Of a stretch of DNA of 64,000 nucleotides, positions 54,331 to 63,232 are shown one piece after another. A program made the translations under genes and the position numbers. Below the pieces are notes generated by a model, which saw nothing but the letters and a program-made list of their open reading frames with translations, did no database searches and had not been told where the DNA came from. Location: contig NZ_PXNP01000104.1 in the NCBI RefSeq assembly GCF_003007675.1, positions 62,001 to 126,000 of the forward strand. The letters run 5' to 3'. Position 1 is the first letter of the stretch, and each line of letters starts with the position of its first letter. Origin of the DNA: Marinobacter fuscus. Its GTDB lineage: Bacteria > Pseudomonadota > Gammaproteobacteria > Pseudomonadales > Oleiphilaceae.

Positions 54331-54360
54331 AAAAAATAAAGGGCAGCCCGCAGGCCGCCC
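54331..54360 (-). terminator. Rho-independent terminator of the CsrB-like RNA
   Basis: On the minus strand GGGCGGCC and GGCTGCCC (one G.U pair) enclose TGCG and are followed directly by TTTATTTTTT. The T-tract exists only on the minus strand, which sets the direction of the RNA. Confidence 0.9.
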
Positions 54361-54594
54361 TCAAGTACTGATCCGCCGTCCTGAGCAGATCAGATTCGGA
54401 ACAGGTAGGCGCCTCCATGCGCAAAGGGCAACAGCCATGTTACCAGTCCATGCTGCCATTCCCTGGTGCCAGCATCCTGGCCGGCGATCCGATTCGTTAT
54501 CCCTTAAGCCAGAAATCCATCTATCCCTGCTTCTCCCCGCTGTCCTTGCCGGGGTGCATCCGGTGCGTCGTCCTTTTCCCTGTCATCCTTGACG
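54331..54594 (-). ncRNA. CsrB/RsmZ-family CsrA(RsmA)-sequestering small RNA
   Basis: The 452-bp gap between the methyltransferase and VanZ genes has no credible ORF, but its minus strand reads as about 264 nt with 16 GGA triplets (chance expectation about 4). Several are in the CsrA-type contexts AAGGAUG, CAGGAUG, CAGGGAU and AUGGA, and at least seven sit in loops of short hairpins: GUC-AAGGAU-GAC near the 5' end, GCA-CCGGA-UGC, CCCC..GGGG around AAGGACA, GCCA-GGAUGC-UGGC, CCA-GGGAA-UGG, GCGC-AUGGAG-GCGC, and CUGAUC..GAUCAG around CAGGACG. It ends in a U-tailed terminator. These features are diagnostic of RNAs that titrate the translational regulator CsrA/RsmA. The exact 5' end is inferred from the -10. 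Confidence 0.88.
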
Positions 54595-54598
54595 ACAA

Positions 54599-54606
54599 AT
54601 ATAATA
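54599..54606 (-). promoter_or_regulatory. -10 region of the CsrB-like RNA
   Basis: Overlapping -10-like hexamers TATTAT and TATATT on the minus strand lie 5-12 bases before the predicted RNA start. The -35 is poor, as expected for an activator-dependent promoter. Two GTGATCA elements (plus 54633-54653 region) sit 30-60 bp upstream of the start and may bind a regulator. Confidence 0.55.
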
Positions 54607-54762
54607 CCAATAACTTTGTTGCTGGCGTGTGACCTGATCACGCCAGTGATCACGGATTTTTATCGCATCAATAGAAATTCTTTAAGAATCAGAAGAATAC
54701 TCGGGGTTAATGCGTGTTTTTCGTGTTTGCGCACGGGACGATACCGCGAGTTCTCACGATCT

Positions 54763-54780
54763 TGTGCGATATTTCCTACA
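54763..54780 (-). promoter_or_regulatory. Candidate GacA/UvrY upstream activating sequence
   Basis: On the minus strand TGTAGG-AAATAT-CGCACA resembles the GacA box TGTAAG-N6-CTTACA (9 of 12 conserved positions, with central AT). It lies about 170-185 bp upstream of the predicted RNA start, and overlaps the vanZ stop codon. Distal placement is known for GacA-controlled csrB/rsmZ promoters. Confidence 0.55.
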
Positions 54781-55180
54781 CGTTGTCTGGCGATTTTCGC
54801 AAGTGGGCGTCGACTACGGTTTTGATGCCCGGCCAAGGCAGCAGGCCCAGCCCGATGCCGAGAGCATCTGCGGCCACGTCGCTAAGGGCGAAATCCCTGT
54901 AGGGCAGGGTTGCCTGCACCACTTCAAGGCTGAAGCCAAACGCGAGCAAAGCAGGTGCATACCAGAGCGCAGGGAGTCTGGGCCAGGCCAGTCGTGTTAC
55001 CAGGGTCAGCTCCAGAAAGGCAATCACGTGATTGATTTTGTCGTTGGCCGACGCCGGAACAGGGTAGGTGTTGCTGGTGGTGGCCAGGAACAGCACAGCA
55101 GCGACGGAGACCAGCACCATGGCCTGCCAGAGCCTGCGCTTGGCCAGCAGGTTGATGATCAGGTCTCGGATACGGGGCAT
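54776..55180 (-). CDS. VanZ-like membrane protein
   Basis: The 134-residue protein has about four hydrophobic segments and the VanZ-family motifs NDKINHVIAFLEL near residue 46 and the C-terminal RDFALSDVAADALGIGLG. The role outside glycopeptide-resistance clusters is unknown. It reads toward the CsrB-like RNA on the same strand, and its stop overlaps the putative GacA box, so any read-through would enter the RNA gene. Confidence 0.83.
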   Translation of the reverse strand: MPRIRDLIINLLAKRRLWQAMVLVSVAAVLFLATTSNTYPVPASANDKINHVIAFLELTLVTRLAWPRLPALWYAPALLAFGFSLEVVQATLPYRDFALSDVAADALGIGLGLLPWPGIKTVVDAHLRKSPDNV

Positions 55181-55274
55181 GGTGAAATCCGGCGATCCTT
55201 GTGGGCTGTGGGAATCATCCGGTCATGATATGCTTTGCGCCCCGTATTTGTCATGGCACGGAGGATCACCGGTA

Positions 55275-56042
55275 ATGCTCAAGGGTAACTTTTTTCGAGG
55301 GCTGGGCTATCTGGGTGATGGTTTCGGGCTGATACGCCAGCCCGGTCTCCGGCTGTTTGTGGTTATTCCGCTGGTTATTAACGTTCTGCTGTTTGGCCTG
55401 CTGTTCTATTTCCTTGCCGAAGGTTTCACCGTAATGATCGCCACTGCCATGGCCTGGCTGCCAGACTGGGCCTGGTTGCAGGCGCTGGACTGGTTGTTCT
55501 GGCTGCTCTATGGCGTGTTTATTCTGCTTCTGCTGGCTTACGGCTTTGTGATTGTTGCCAACCTGATCGGCTCGCCTTTTTATGGCTATCTGGCGGAATT
55601 GACTGAAAAGCATCTGACCGGGCAGGAGGTGACGACCGATGACAGCTGGGCGGCGATCCTCAAAGATATCCCCCGGGCGTTCTGGCGCGAGGTGCAGAAA
55701 ATTCTGTATTACCTGCCCAGGGCTTTGGTGCTGGTTGTCATCGGGTTGATTCCTGTGGTCAATCTGATCGCTGCGGTGCTGTGGTTCGGCTTTAACAGTT
55801 GGATGATGGCGCTGCAATATGTGGACTATCCAGCGGACAACCACAAGGTCAGTTTTCCCGCGTTGCGCCAACTGCTGGCGGATACCCGGCTCTCGGCGCT
55901 GGGATTCGGGCTGCCGGTGGCACTGGCAGCCATGGTGCCCATATTGAATCTGGTGGTGGTGCCTGCGGCGGTCTGCGGGGCCACGGTCTACTGGGTTCGG
56001 GAGAACCGGTCTGCAATACAGTCACCTGCTTTAACACGCTAA
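55275..56042 (+). CDS. cysZ: CysZ-family sulfate transport protein
   Basis: ATG 55275 (GGAGG about 11 bases upstream) gives 255 residues with about four membrane segments and the family pattern GLGYLGDGFGLIRQPGLRLF at the N-terminus, NLIGSPFYGYLAELTE in the middle and ILYYLPRALVLVVIGLIPVVN. CysZ supports sulfate uptake for cysteine synthesis (E. coli 253 residues). It precedes rapA by 18 bp; no cysteine gene is adjacent. Confidence 0.9.
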   Translation: MLKGNFFRGLGYLGDGFGLIRQPGLRLFVVIPLVINVLLFGLLFYFLAEGFTVMIATAMAWLPDWAWLQALDWLFWLLYGVFILLLLAYGFVIVANLIGSPFYGYLAELTEKHLTGQEVTTDDSWAAILKDIPRAFWREVQKILYYLPRALVLVVIGLIPVVNLIAAVLWFGFNSWMMALQYVDYPADNHKVSFPALRQLLADTRLSALGFGLPVALAAMVPILNLVVVPAAVCGATVYWVRENRSAIQSPALTR

Positions 56043-56060
56043 ACACTCACTGGAGGTTTC

Positions 56061-58922
56061 TTGGAAACATCGGAATTTGTCATCGGCCAGCGTTGGGTCA
56101 GCCACAGCGATACCTCTCTGGGCCTGGGGATTGTTACGGATATCTCCGGCCGCAGAGTGACCCTTGGGTTCCCGGCCGCTGACGAGGAACGCACTTACGC
56201 CATTGATAACGCGCCCTTGTCGCGGATCATCTATCAGCAGGGAGAGGAAATCGAGACCTTTGATGGCGAGACGTATATCGTGCGTGCGGTCGAGGATATC
56301 GATGGCGTTTTGATGTACCACGCGGATGACGGGGAAAACCTGCATCCGGTGTCAGAGGTCAAGCTGGCGGGGTCGGTCAACTTTTCGGCGCCTCATCAGC
56401 GCCTGTTCGCCGGTCAGTTTGACCGCAACGGCGCGTTTCGTTTGCGGGTTGCAACGCTGGAACATCTGGATCGGTTGCGGGCATCCCCGGCCCAGGGACT
56501 GATTGGCGCCCGAACCCAGCATTTGCCGCACCAGCTGTACATCGCCCATGAGGTGGCACGCCGCCATGCGCCCCGGGTACTGCTGGCAGATGAAGTTGGC
56601 CTGGGCAAAACTATTGAAGCCGGGCTGATCCTGCACTACCAGTTACAGACTGGCCGGGCACGCCGCGCCCTGATTGTGGTGCCGGATTCGCTGGTTCACC
56701 AGTGGCTGGTGGAAATGCTCAGGCGGTTCAATTTGCGCTTTTCCATTATCGATCAGATCCGGTACGACGATCTGAAGGCCGATGAAGGCGATGTCGATGC
56801 ACTGGTGAATCATATTTTCGGAGACGACAGCGCGATCAACCCATTCGAGTCTGAGCAGCTGGTGCTGTGCAGCCTTGATTTTCTGATGGCCAGCAAGCAG
56901 GCCCGGAAAGACGCGTTCGCTGCTGGCTGGGATCTGATGGTGGTGGATGAGGCTCACCATCTTGCCTGGTCGCCGGAGCAGGCCAGTGAGGAATATCAGG
57001 TGGTGGAGCAGTTGTCAGCCGCCAGCCAGGGCCTGCTGTTGCTGACCGCTACGCCGGAACAGATTGGTGTAGCCAGTCACTTCGCCCGTCTGCGCTTGCT
57101 TGATCCCGCCCGTTTCCACGATCTGGAGGCGTTCAGGCAGGAAGAGCAGCATTACGAAGCCATCAACACCGTGGTTCGCCGCCTGCCTGCAGACCCTGCC
57201 AGCCTGTCCTCAGAGGATCGCGGAGCGCTGGAAAACTGGTTGGGAGACCAGTTGCCAGAGTTACTGGCCAGAGACGATGCCCGTCAGGCCGTTATCGATG
57301 CCTTGCTGGATCGCCACGGTACCGGCCGGGTGCTGTTCCGTAATACCCGGGCGGCAATCCAAGGCTTCCCGGAGCGGCAGCCGCTGCCGGTGCCTCTGCC
57401 GTGTCCGGATCTCTATCAGGATGTCTGTCGGGGCTTGCCTGGCCTGGCACCGGAAGTGTCGGTGCCCGAGGAAGACTGGCTGGCCGGTGACCCCCGTGTG
57501 GCCTGGCTGGAGAAGACTCTGGCCAGCCTGCGCCCGGCGAAGGTGGTGGTGATTTGCGCCAGTGCCAGCACCGCCATGGCGCTGGAACATTATCTTCAGC
57601 TGCGGGCGGGTATCCGCAGTGCGGCGTTTCATGAGCACCTGAGTCTGATTGAGCGAGATCGTGCTGCGGCTTATTTTGCAGACACCGAGCAGGGTGCCCA
57701 GGCACTGATCTGCTCTGAGATTGGCAGCGAAGGCCGTAATTTCCAGTTTGCCCACCACCTGGTTCTGTTTGACCTGCCCGCGAACCCGGATTTGCTGGAA
57801 CAGCGCATCGGCCGACTGGATCGGATAGGCCAGGCCGAGACGGTGCGCATCCACATTCCGTACCTGCAGGGCTCCAGTCAGGAGGTTCAGTTCCGGTGGT
57901 TCCAGGAAGGACTGAATGCCTTTGCTGAAAGCTGCGCTGTGGGTGTGGCGGTACAGGAAACGGTAAAACCGCACTGGCAGCAGGCGCTGGAGGGTGATAC
58001 TGCGGCACTGGAAAGCCTGGTGGCAGAAAGTATTGAAGAAAGCAGTCGACTGAAAATTCTGCTGCACAATGGCCGGGATGCACTGATCGAGCTGAATTCG
58101 TGCCGAAGGGCAGAAGCTCAGGCGCTTATCGAGAGCATCGAGCAGGAAGAAAATGCGGCCGCGGTGAACGATTATATGGTGCAGGCGTTTGACATTCTTG
58201 GTGTGGATATCGAAGACCATAGCGAACATGCGGATATCCTGAAGCCGGGAGAGCAGTTCCAGGCCGGGATGGTTTCGGGGCTCCCGGAGGATGGCCTGAC
58301 TGTCACCTGGGATCGACAGCAGGCCCTGCAGCGAGAGGACATGGCTTTTATCAGCTGGGAGCATCCGCTGGTGACCGGTGTCATGGATTCGGTAACCAGT
58401 TCTGGTCTGGGCAAGGCTGCACTGGCGAACCTGTCGGTGAAGGCGTTACCACCGGGCACTCTCTTGCTGGAAGCGGTGTTTGCTGTGCATTGCCCGGCAC
58501 CGGAGTCTCTGCAACTGACTCGCTATCTGCCGGTATCACCACTGCGACTGGTGGTGGATGTGAACGGCCGGGACCTGTCGAAGGCGTTGCCCCATGATCG
58601 CCTGAACGACCTGTGTTCGAATATCCGGCGGCGCACTGCTCAGGCTATTGTCCCGAAAATCCGCGCCGAGGTAGACACCATGGTGGATCATGCCGAGCGG
58701 TTGGCGGAGCCCAGCCTTTCACCGCTGAAGGCGCAGGCACTGGCCAGAGTGGAAGAGGGTTTCTTGCCGGAAATACGACGCCTTGAGGCGTTGCAAAAGG
58801 TAAATCCGACAATCCGAGACGAGGAGATTGCCTTTCTTTCCGGCCAACTGGCAGCGGCTCGCAGTGCCGTAGAACATGCGTCGCTGGCACTTGAGGGTAT
58901 TCGTGTGATTGTGACCTCATAG
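56061..58922 (+). CDS. rapA: RNA polymerase-associated helicase RapA
   Basis: The start is TTG 56061, with GGAGG five bases upstream, giving 953 residues (E. coli RapA 968). The order is an N-terminal Tudor-like pair (FVIGQRWVSHSDTSLGLGIV), Snf2 ATPase with LLADEVGLGKTIEAG and VVDEAHHLAWSP, helicase C with SEIGSEGRNFQFAHHLVLFDLP and RIGRLDRIGQ, and a C-terminal RapA domain. It recycles RNA polymerase from stalled posttermination complexes. Confidence 0.95.
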   Translation: METSEFVIGQRWVSHSDTSLGLGIVTDISGRRVTLGFPAADEERTYAIDNAPLSRIIYQQGEEIETFDGETYIVRAVEDIDGVLMYHADDGENLHPVSEVKLAGSVNFSAPHQRLFAGQFDRNGAFRLRVATLEHLDRLRASPAQGLIGARTQHLPHQLYIAHEVARRHAPRVLLADEVGLGKTIEAGLILHYQLQTGRARRALIVVPDSLVHQWLVEMLRRFNLRFSIIDQIRYDDLKADEGDVDALVNHIFGDDSAINPFESEQLVLCSLDFLMASKQARKDAFAAGWDLMVVDEAHHLAWSPEQASEEYQVVEQLSAASQGLLLLTATPEQIGVASHFARLRLLDPARFHDLEAFRQEEQHYEAINTVVRRLPADPASLSSEDRGALENWLGDQLPELLARDDARQAVIDALLDRHGTGRVLFRNTRAAIQGFPERQPLPVPLPCPDLYQDVCRGLPGLAPEVSVPEEDWLAGDPRVAWLEKTLASLRPAKVVVICASASTAMALEHYLQLRAGIRSAAFHEHLSLIERDRAAAYFADTEQGAQALICSEIGSEGRNFQFAHHLVLFDLPANPDLLEQRIGRLDRIGQAETVRIHIPYLQGSSQEVQFRWFQEGLNAFAESCAVGVAVQETVKPHWQQALEGDTAALESLVAESIEESSRLKILLHNGRDALIELNSCRRAEAQALIESIEQEENAAAVNDYMVQAFDILGVDIEDHSEHADILKPGEQFQAGMVSGLPEDGLTVTWDRQQALQREDMAFISWEHPLVTGVMDSVTSSGLGKAALANLSVKALPPGTLLLEAVFAVHCPAPESLQLTRYLPVSPLRLVVDVNGRDLSKALPHDRLNDLCSNIRRRTAQAIVPKIRAEVDTMVDHAERLAEPSLSPLKAQALARVEEGFLPEIRRLEALQKVNPTIRDEEIAFLSGQLAAARSAVEHASLALEGIRVIVTS

Positions 58923-59003
58923 TGCGACCGCGTTGTGTGCAAGCCTGTGTGGCGCCTGACCATCTGTTGGGGTAAGTTGAACGTAACGAAGTGTAGTCAA
59001 AGG

Positions 59004-59024
59004 GCCCCGGCGAAGGCCGGGGGC
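59004..59024. terminator. GC-rich hairpin downstream of rapA
   Basis: GCCCCGGC and GCCGGGGGC pair around GAAG, 82 bp after the rapA stop and 32 bp before fadE. There is no T-run, so it may be an attenuator or 3'-end structure rather than a simple terminator. Confidence 0.4.
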
Positions 59025-59055
59025 TCCAATCCATGGAAGACAGAGAGATCCTGAG

Positions 59056-61503
59056 ATGACTTTGATTTTGTTTCTGGTTGCACTGGCTGGCTTGCTGTAT
59101 GTGATGCGTCGCGAGTCCGGAGCCAAGCCTGCCATTGGCGTGATGCTGGTGGTTGGACTGATTTCACTGTTTGCTGGCTCCGGCGGGCTGGCGTTCGTTC
59201 TGCTGGCTGGCGCTGCGATAACCGCGGCGGCGGGCCTGCCGCAGTTCCGTCAGAGCTGGCTGACCCCCCGCGTCTTCGCCATGTTCAAGAAGGTGGCGCC
59301 CAAGGTGTCGGACACCGAAAAGGTGGCGCTGGAGGCTGGCACCGTGGGCTGGGACGGCGAGCTGTTTACCGGTCGCCCGGATTGGCACAATCTGCTGATC
59401 AACCGCCATACCGGCCTGAGCGAGGAAGAGCAGGCGTTTGTGGACAACCAGTGTACTCAGGCAATTTCTATGTGTAATGCCTGGGATCTGGCTGTGGAGC
59501 GTGCGGATTTGCCGGCAGAGCTCTGGGATTTGCTCAAGAAAGAAAAATTCTTTGGCATGATCATCCCCAAGGAGTATGGGGGGCTCGGCTTTTCTGCCAA
59601 GGCGCAAACTGCGGTTCTGCAGAAGCTGGCGGCCAACGAAATGCTGATGGTCACGGTGGGTGTCCCCAACTCCCTTGGGCCGGGCGAGTTACTGGTTAAA
59701 TACGGCACCGAAGAACAGAAACAACACTACCTGCCAAGGTTGGCTGATGGTCGGGAAATCCCCTGTTTTGGCCTGACCGGGCCTCGTGCCGGATCCGATG
59801 CCACCTCGTTGCCAGACACGGGCATCGTCTGCAAGCAGCAGGTAGAAGGAGAAGAAGTGATTGGTATCCGGCTAAATTTTGAAAAACGCTGGATTACCCT
59901 GGCGCCGGTAGCGACGGTGGTTGGCCTGGCGTTCCGCATGTTTGATCCCGACGGGTTGCTGGGCGACACAGAGGACTACGGCATTACCTGCGCGCTGATT
60001 CCCAGAAACACCGACGGTATGGAAATTGGCCGCCGTCACTGCCCGATCGGCACGCCGTTTATGAATGGCCCGATTCGCGGCAAGGATGTGTTTATTCCGC
60101 TGGACTATATTATCGGTGGCCAGGAAATGGCCGGTCAGGGCTGGCGTATGCTGGTCGAGTGCCTGTCGGTCGGGCGCTGCATTACTCTGCCGTCCGGTGC
60201 CGCTGGCGCAGCGGCCTACTCGGTGGGAACGGCCGGTGGCTTTACCCGGGTGCGCCGCCAGTTCAATACGCCTGTCGCCGAGATGGAGGGCGTACAGGCG
60301 CCGCTGGCGCGGATTGCCGCGAAAACCTACATCGCCCAGTCTGCGGTTAACCATACCGCAAACATGATTGACCGTGGCGAGAAACCCGCGGTGCCCTCTG
60401 CCATCCTCAAATACCACCTTACCGAGTTTCAGCGGGATGTGCTGACCGATGCCATGGATGTTCATGGCGGTAAGACCGTGACCCTGGGGCCGCGCAATTA
60501 CCTCGGTATCGGTGCCAGTGGCGCGGCGGTATCGATAACGGTGGAGGGGGCCAACATCATGACCCGCAGCCTGATGATCTTCGGTCAGGGTGCTATTCGC
60601 TGTCACCCCTATGTGTTGAAAGAGCTGGCCGCCAAGGACAATGATGATATCCAGGCGTTCGATGAAGCGTTCTTTGGCCATGCGGGGCTGATTTTCGGTA
60701 ATGCTGCCCGGGCGTTCACCCAGGCGTTGGGTCTGGGCAAGGCGGATGTGCCTTTTGATAATGCGTCACGCCAGTATGCCCAGGCGCTTGCGCGCTTCAG
60801 TTCCGCATTCGGCTTGTGTGCGGATGCGGCCATGACCACGCTCGGTGGCGAGCTTAAGATGAGAGAGCTGATTTCCGCGCGGCTGGGCGACATGCTTTCC
60901 AACCTGTATCTCGCGTCGATGGTTCTGAAGAACTGGCATGAGACCCAGCCGGTGGAAGGCGAGAAAGAGCTTATGCAGTACAGCCTGAGCTATCTGTTGC
61001 ACCGCACGGAGCAGGCGCTGAACGAGTTTCTGCAGAATCTGCCGAACCGCCCTGTGGCTCTGGCGTTGCGCGCGATCACTCTGCCGCTGGGGTGCCGCTG
61101 GGCGGCGCCGCGGGATGACCTGTCCCGTAATCTGGCACGTGCAATCAGTACCGACACGCCTGTACGGGCGAAACTGATGGCCGGGGCCTGGACGACAGAC
61201 GGTGACAATGGCGTTGATAACCCGGTCGCGCGCTACAACGCGCTGTTGCAGGATTACGATAAAGCTGAGCAGCTGTATCGCAAGGCTTCCAAGGCGTATG
61301 CCAAAGGCGATTTGCCCACAACCGCGCTGCATCCGGAAGAGCGATTCGAAGCGGCATTGGAGGCCGGGGTGTTTACGGCAGAGGAAGCCGAGTTCATGCG
61401 TCAGTATGAAGCCGTGGTGCTGGAAATGCTGACGGTCGATGATTTTCCGTTCGATGCGTTTGCACGGGATCGGGACACCCTGATCGAACATACGCCAGCG
61501 TGA
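59056..61503 (+). CDS. fadE: FadE-type acyl-CoA dehydrogenase
   Basis: The 815-residue protein (E. coli FadE 814) has two N-terminal membrane segments, then the acyl-CoA dehydrogenase domains with IPKEYGGLGFSAKAQ, CFGLTGPRAGSDATSLPDTG and the FAD/substrate loop near MDVHGGKTVTLGPRNYLG, followed by the long FadE C-terminal domain. It catalyses the first oxidation of fatty acid beta-oxidation, membrane-associated. GAGAGATC is a modest ribosome site. Confidence 0.95.
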   Translation: MTLILFLVALAGLLYVMRRESGAKPAIGVMLVVGLISLFAGSGGLAFVLLAGAAITAAAGLPQFRQSWLTPRVFAMFKKVAPKVSDTEKVALEAGTVGWDGELFTGRPDWHNLLINRHTGLSEEEQAFVDNQCTQAISMCNAWDLAVERADLPAELWDLLKKEKFFGMIIPKEYGGLGFSAKAQTAVLQKLAANEMLMVTVGVPNSLGPGELLVKYGTEEQKQHYLPRLADGREIPCFGLTGPRAGSDATSLPDTGIVCKQQVEGEEVIGIRLNFEKRWITLAPVATVVGLAFRMFDPDGLLGDTEDYGITCALIPRNTDGMEIGRRHCPIGTPFMNGPIRGKDVFIPLDYIIGGQEMAGQGWRMLVECLSVGRCITLPSGAAGAAAYSVGTAGGFTRVRRQFNTPVAEMEGVQAPLARIAAKTYIAQSAVNHTANMIDRGEKPAVPSAILKYHLTEFQRDVLTDAMDVHGGKTVTLGPRNYLGIGASGAAVSITVEGANIMTRSLMIFGQGAIRCHPYVLKELAAKDNDDIQAFDEAFFGHAGLIFGNAARAFTQALGLGKADVPFDNASRQYAQALARFSSAFGLCADAAMTTLGGELKMRELISARLGDMLSNLYLASMVLKNWHETQPVEGEKELMQYSLSYLLHRTEQALNEFLQNLPNRPVALALRAITLPLGCRWAAPRDDLSRNLARAISTDTPVRAKLMAGAWTTDGDNGVDNPVARYNALLQDYDKAEQLYRKASKAYAKGDLPTTALHPEERFEAALEAGVFTAEEAEFMRQYEAVVLEMLTVDDFPFDAFARDRDTLIEHTPA

Positions 61504-61516
61504 GGTAGCGGCTGAT

Positions 61517-61897
61517 ATGTGGCTGTCTGTGGCCGCGGTCAGTGTTGGCGCCATCATTGGCGCCAATCTGCGCTGGTTGCTGGGGCTCTGGCTGAACAGC
61601 AGTTACCATGCCATTCCCTGGGGGACGCTGGTGGCCAACCTTGCTGGCGGGTGGCTGGTGGGCTTGCTGATGGCGTTTTTCAGTCAGTCTACGTCGCTCG
61701 CGCCGGAATGGCGCCTGTTTGCAGTCACTGGCCTGTGCGGTGCCCTGACCACCTTCTCAACCTTTTCGCTGGAAATGTTTGCCGCGCTGCAGGCGGGCCG
61801 GTGGGGTGTGGCGGCCATGGGGGTGGCGGCCCACGTCATCGGCTCCCTTGCAATGACCGCAGCGGGCTTTGCCACCTTTTCGATGCTTCGTGGATGA
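61517..61897 (+). CDS. crcB: FluC/CrcB fluoride channel
   Basis: The 126-residue protein has four membrane helices with the Fluc signature GTLVANLAGGWLVG and GLCGALTTFSTFSLEM, where the Phe pair and central Thr line the fluoride path. It begins 13 bp after fadE and shares no visible fluoride riboswitch, so it may be expressed constitutively with fadE. Confidence 0.93.
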   Translation: MWLSVAAVSVGAIIGANLRWLLGLWLNSSYHAIPWGTLVANLAGGWLVGLLMAFFSQSTSLAPEWRLFAVTGLCGALTTFSTFSLEMFAALQAGRWGVAAMGVAAHVIGSLAMTAAGFATFSMLRG

Positions 61898-61957
61898 GGG
61901 GGTGCGGAGAAATTGACCGCTGGGTATCACTACCTATACAAATTCTTGAAAATACGC

Positions 61958-61986
61958 TTGGCAACGACGGGTTTCCAGAGTACAGT
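61958..61986 (+). promoter_or_regulatory. Candidate promoter of the cold-shock gene
   Basis: TTGGCA (61958-61963) and TACAGT (61981-61986) are 17 bp apart. Initiation here would give a 5' leader of about 160 nt, typical for cold-inducible csp mRNAs. The leader contains no ORF of note. Confidence 0.55.
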
Positions 61987-62154
61987 GACTCGGTAGGAAA
62001 GAATCAGCAAAGCAGTTCATGAATAAGACGTACCTCAGAAGTTAGTAGTGACCGTCCTGTTTTTGATCCCGCGAGTTCTGTTTTTCCGTAACACGCTGAC
62101 CTTGACCATTCAGGTGAGGCGGCAGATAAACGATTGATTTCAGGAAGTTTAAGT

Positions 62155-62361
62155 ATGTCTACTACTACCGGTACTGTTAAGTTCTTCAACGAAGCAAAAG
62201 GCTTTGGCTTTATCACTCGTGAAGGCGGCCCGGACGTATTTGTTCACTACAGCGCCATTCAGGGTTCAGGTTTCAAGACCCTGGCCGAAGGCCAGCAGGT
62301 TGAGTTCACCGTAACTCAGGGCCAGAAAGGTCCTCAGGCGGAGAACGTTGTTGCTCTGTAA
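62155..62361 (+). CDS. CspA-family cold shock protein
   Basis: The 68-residue single OB-fold protein has RNP1 KGFGFI and RNP2 VFVHYS and the usual start [15 protein letters not shown]. It binds single-stranded RNA/DNA as an RNA chaperone. ATG 62155 is chosen over an in-frame codon 21 bases upstream because the CspA family begins here and AGGAAG lies nine bases before. It has a long leader and a strong terminator, so it is monocistronic. Confidence 0.95.
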   Translation: MSTTTGTVKFFNEAKGFGFITREGGPDVFVHYSAIQGSGFKTLAEGQQVEFTVTQGQKGPQAENVVAL

Positions 62362-62386
62362 TCCTTACCGGATTCAGCAATAACCG

Positions 62387-62414
62387 AAAAAAGGCAGCGA
62401 AAGCTGCCTTTTTT
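62387..62414 (+). terminator. Rho-independent terminator of the csp gene
   Basis: GGCAGC-GAAA-GCTGCC flanked by AAAAAA and TTTTTT, 26 bp after the stop; the symmetry lets it serve the convergent hydrolase gene as well. Confidence 0.93.
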
Positions 62415-62425
62415 GTTTCCGGGTA

Positions 62426-63232
62426 CTACTGATCTTCGAAAAGTTCCCGGTAAAATTGCAGGGTACCCCGCCAGGCGCGTGTCGCTGCTTCCTGATCATA
62501 GGCCACCGGCATACCGAACTGTTCGGCAATCCGGTCGGCATTCGGGTTGGTGAACGAGTGTTTCACTCCCGGGAAGCTCACCAGCGTTAAGTCTGCCCCC
62601 GCGTTCTGCATTTCTCTTACCAGCCCTGCCACCTGATCTGATGGCACCATGGCATCAGCGCCGCCGGTATAAACCTGTACTTTTGCCCTGAGGGTTTCCG
62701 GGTTGGCCTGAATCGGGCTGGCCAGAGCTCCGTGGTAGCTCACTACGCCATCCAGATCCAGCCCAAGGCGGGCCATGTTCAGTACAACAGCGCCACCGAA
62801 GCAGTAGCCCTGGGCGGCGATACGTTCGGGATCCACGCTTTCATGGTGTTGCAGCAGAGCCATGGCCTTGGTGAACCGCGCCTCTACCCGATCCATGTCA
62901 GCGGTGGCTTCGCGCATGAACTTCTGGGCTGTGTCCGGGTGTTCCGCCTGCTTGCCAGAGCCGTACATGTCCAGTGCAAAGGCGGTATAGCCTTCTTTGG
63001 CCAGTTTGCGGGCCTGCTCCCGGGCAAACTCATTGTGCCCCCACCATTCATGCACAACCAGAATACCGGGCCTGCGCCTTTCGAGCTGGTCATCCCAGGC
63101 CAGATAGCCGGTAAAGGTTTCACCGTCCACGACGTATTCGAGTGTTTCTGTCTGCATTTGTGCGGATACCTGTGTGCTAGTCAGAAGGGTGGCAATGATT
63201 ATTGCTGTTGGGGTAGAGCGCAATCGGTTCAT
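62426..63232 (-). CDS. Secreted dienelactone hydrolase-family protein
   Basis: ATG 63232 (AAAGGAG upstream) gives 268 residues with a signal peptide ending near residue 24. The alpha/beta-hydrolase core has the DLH triad: Cys in AQGYCFGGAVVLN, Asp in YTGGADAMVP and His in PGVKHSFTNP, with the VVHEWWGHNEFA oxyanion segment. The signal peptide suggests a periplasmic site, unlike catechol-pathway DLHs. The substrate is unknown. Confidence 0.9.
   Translation of the reverse strand: MNRLRSTPTAIIIATLLTSTQVSAQMQTETLEYVVDGETFTGYLAWDDQLERRRPGILVVHEWWGHNEFAREQARKLAKEGYTAFALDMYGSGKQAEHPDTAQKFMREATADMDRVEARFTKAMALLQHHESVDPERIAAQGYCFGGAVVLNMARLGLDLDGVVSYHGALASPIQANPETLRAKVQVYTGGADAMVPSDQVAGLVREMQNAGADLTLVSFPGVKHSFTNPNADRIAEQFGMPVAYDQEAATRAWRGTLQFYRELFEDQ

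Noticed and set aside
54417..54632. 71-codon plus-strand ORF in the 54.3-54.8 kb gap
   Set aside because: Its composition is unlike the neighbouring genes, it has no ribosome site, and it lies antisense to the GGA-rich RNA, which explains its sequence better.
54626..54658. CRP-like site (TGTGA..TCACG) upstream of the small RNA
   Set aside because: The half-sites are separated by 5 rather than 6 bases and the second half is imperfect.
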